6,055 nt of DNA from Bacteroidota bacterium. Its GTDB lineage: Bacteria; Bacteroidota; Ignavibacteria; Tepidaquicellales; Tepidaquicellaceae. Of this stretch, positions 4,793 to 6,055 are shown piece after piece. The stretch lies in NCBI GenBank assembly GCA_003519545.1, contig DOWN01000075.1, positions 1-6,055 on the forward strand. The letters are read 5' to 3'. Both the position numbers and the translations under genes were made by a program. The notes under the pieces were generated by a model. The model made no database searches and was not told the origin of the DNA. It worked only from the letters and a program-made list of their open reading frames with translations. The stretch's first letter is position 1, and each line of letters opens with the position of its first letter.

Positions 4793-5923
4793 ATGGCAGA
4801 AATTTATTTAAAAAAAGTAGAAGACAATTATTACAAAAAAAAATTTATAGACTTTCCATATAAACTCTATAAAGACAACCCCTATTGGGTGCCACCACTC
4901 AAGTTCGACGTAAAAAATAATCTCGACACAGCAAAAAATCCATTTTACACACATGCAGAAATCTCACTATGGCTTGCATATAAAGACGGAGAGATAGCAG
5001 GAAGAATCGCAGCCATAATAAACAAATCCCATAACGATTTTTATAACGACAAAGTCGGCTTCTTTGGATTTTTCGAAAGTATAAACGACACAAACATATC
5101 AAACCTCCTCTTTGCCGAAGCTTCCCAGTGGCTAAAGAAAAAAGGAATGACATCCATACGCGGACCCGTAAACCCATCAATGAACGACGAGTGCGGATTA
5201 CTCATAGATAACTTCAACCAATCCAACGTCCTACTAATGCCATATAATTTTGAGTATTACATACACCTCATAAATACAGCAGGTTTCCAAAAAGCAAAAG
5301 ACCTCTACGCCTTTTGGATAGGAACAGAAGTCATAGAAAAAAAAGAAATGATGGCAAAGCTCGACCGCATAGCAAATTTGGTAATGAAACGCGAAAGCCT
5401 CACCATCCGAAACGTCAATATGAAAGACTTTCCAAACGAAGTCCAAAAAGTAAGACAAGTATATAACAACGCCTGGAGTGCAAACTGGGGATTCGTGCCA
5501 ATGACAGAAGCCGAGTTTAACTACGTCGCAAAAAATCTCAAGTTAGCCGTAGATCCCGATTTCGTAGAGTTCGCCGAAATAGACGGTAAGCCCATCGGAT
5601 TCACATTAGTTCTCCCCGATTTAAACCAGGCAACAAAACGCCTTAACGGAAACCTCTTCCCCTTTGGCATATTCAAATTTTTAGCCGACAGAAAAAAAGT
5701 AAACCGTTTAAGAGTAATAATAATGGGAGTTGTAAAAGAATATCAGAAACGCGGAATAGACGCAGTCTTTTATCGTGACACCATCCGAATGGGCAACAAA
5801 AAAAACTACACCGGAGCAGAAATCAGTTGGGTATTAGAAGATAACCACGCAATGCTCCAAACCGCCCAAAACCTCGGAGCAAAAATCTACAAGACCTATA
5901 GGATATACGAGAAGGGAGTGTGA
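4793..5923 (+). CDS. Two-part GNAT-type acyltransferase, YghO-like, function unknown
   Basis: This is a 376-residue, probably cytoplasmic protein with no signal peptide or clear membrane span. I recognise the type: unnamed GNAT-superfamily proteins common in Bacteroidota and relatives and similar to E. coli YghO. The N-terminal half begins FIDFPYKLYKDNPYWVPP (18-35), then has a GNAT-like sheet LAYKDGEIAGRIAAIIN (61-77), GFFGFFE (89-95) and the family hallmark IRGPVNPSMNDECGLLID (122-139), then LMPYNFEYY (148-156). The C-terminal half (about 203-376) contains VEFAEIDGKPIGF (258-270) and MGVVKEYQKRGIDA (311-324), where Q318-K-R-G321 resembles the acetyl-CoA pyrophosphate loop, although D323 sits where Gly or Ala is usual. 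EISWVLEDN (343-351) fits the later GNAT strand. The bacterial ceramide synthase bCerS is, to my recollection, also in this superfamily; with no sphingolipid gene nearby that role is only a possibility. No Shine-Dalgarno is seen. The promoter must lie in or near the short gap after the terminator, or expression depends on read-through. Confidence 0.85.
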   Translation: MAEIYLKKVEDNYYKKKFIDFPYKLYKDNPYWVPPLKFDVKNNLDTAKNPFYTHAEISLWLAYKDGEIAGRIAAIINKSHNDFYNDKVGFFGFFESINDTNISNLLFAEASQWLKKKGMTSIRGPVNPSMNDECGLLIDNFNQSNVLLMPYNFEYYIHLINTAGFQKAKDLYAFWIGTEVIEKKEMMAKLDRIANLVMKRESLTIRNVNMKDFPNEVQKVRQVYNNAWSANWGFVPMTEAEFNYVAKNLKLAVDPDFVEFAEIDGKPIGFTLVLPDLNQATKRLNGNLFPFGIFKFLADRKKVNRLRVIIMGVVKEYQKRGIDAVFYRDTIRMGNKKNYTGAEISWVLEDNHAMLQTAQNLGAKIYKTYRIYEKGV

Positions 5924-5932
5924 AATTGAAAT

Positions 5933-6028
5933 ATGAGATTTAAAAAAATCAGAGGATATAAAAAGATTATTGATTCTATTAAACTTTGGAAAGAGCATTA
6001 TCTTACTTACGATATAAAAAATAATTAA
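5933..6028 (+). CDS. Possible small basic peptide (31 aa), unknown
   Basis: An ATG frame opens 9 bp after the GNAT stop and runs to TAA at 6026-6028. The peptide starts MRFKKIRGYKKIIDSIKLWK and ends HYLTYDIKNN. It is Lys/Arg-rich (10 of 31), with a pattern compatible with one amphipathic helix and no membrane segment. In-frame TGA (5927-5929) lies just upstream, so it cannot be the tail of a longer frame starting earlier. There is no Shine-Dalgarno, but neither have most genes here. The close spacing suggests translation from the same mRNA as the GNAT gene. In DNA with this A/T content a 31-codon frame can arise by chance, and I recognise no family. Confidence 0.35.
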   Translation: MRFKKIRGYKKIIDSIKLWKEHYLTYDIKNN

Positions 6029-6051
6029 TTACAAAATAATTATTTTTATAT
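6012..6051 (+). terminator. AT-only inverted repeat, possible weak terminator
   Basis: AAAAATAATT (6017-6026) is the exact reverse complement of AATTATTTTT (6038-6047). One more inner pair and, past a single-base bulge, four outer A-T pairs extend the stem to about 15 bp, with a loop of roughly 9 nt. The left arm overlaps the end of the small frame at 5933-6028. The stem has no G-C pair and only five T in a row, so termination would be inefficient; the window ends before the context can be judged. Confidence 0.3.
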
Positions 6052-6055
6052 AAAA

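Noticed and set aside
1..6055. Mobile element, tRNA, rRNA or riboswitch
   Set aside because: I saw no transposase or integrase motifs, no terminal repeats bracketing a gene, no tRNA-like T-loop (GGTTCGAATCC) pattern and no conserved riboswitch core.

Overview
The window is AT-rich (mid-30s % GC by eye), and every gene I can support is on the + strand. It looks like an environmental bacterium of the Bacteroidota / Ignavibacteria (FCB) group. Three things point that way: four of the five main genes have no Shine-Dalgarno sequence, the two-domain GNAT-type protein at 4793-5923 is of a kind I associate with that group, and the intergenic DNA is filled with ATTCGTG-type repeats. The assignment is by style, not by search.

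Layout. 1-352 is non-coding. It holds an imperfect palindrome (57-86) and two copies of a 37-bp core repeat spaced 113 bp apart. 353-3469 is a likely three-gene operon: a sodium:solute symporter, then ftsX with a TTG start after a short 10-bp tandem repeat, then a Bcp/PrxQ peroxiredoxin 8 bp later. 3470-4094 is a 625-bp non-coding block. Most of it is a tandem array with a period of about 115 bp carrying the same 37-bp core, and it ends in a weak promoter candidate. 4095-4733 is an aquaporin-family channel with the only clear Shine-Dalgarno site of the window, closed by a strong intrinsic terminator (4744-4779). 4793-5923 is the GNAT-type protein. A possible 31-residue basic peptide follows 9 bp later, and an AT-only inverted repeat lies at the right edge.

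How the parts relate. The symporter, FtsX and peroxiredoxin have no obvious shared pathway; their grouping rests on spacing (25 and 8 bp). FtsX would need FtsE, which is not in the window. The aquaporin appears to be its own transcription unit. No mobile element, CRISPR array, tRNA or rRNA gene was seen, and I found no convincing undescribed multi-gene system. The points most worth a second look are the repeat family (same core, same orientation and about the same period in both large intergenic regions, each just upstream of a membrane-transport gene) and the aquaporin, whose predicted selectivity filter lacks both the arginine and all aromatic residues.
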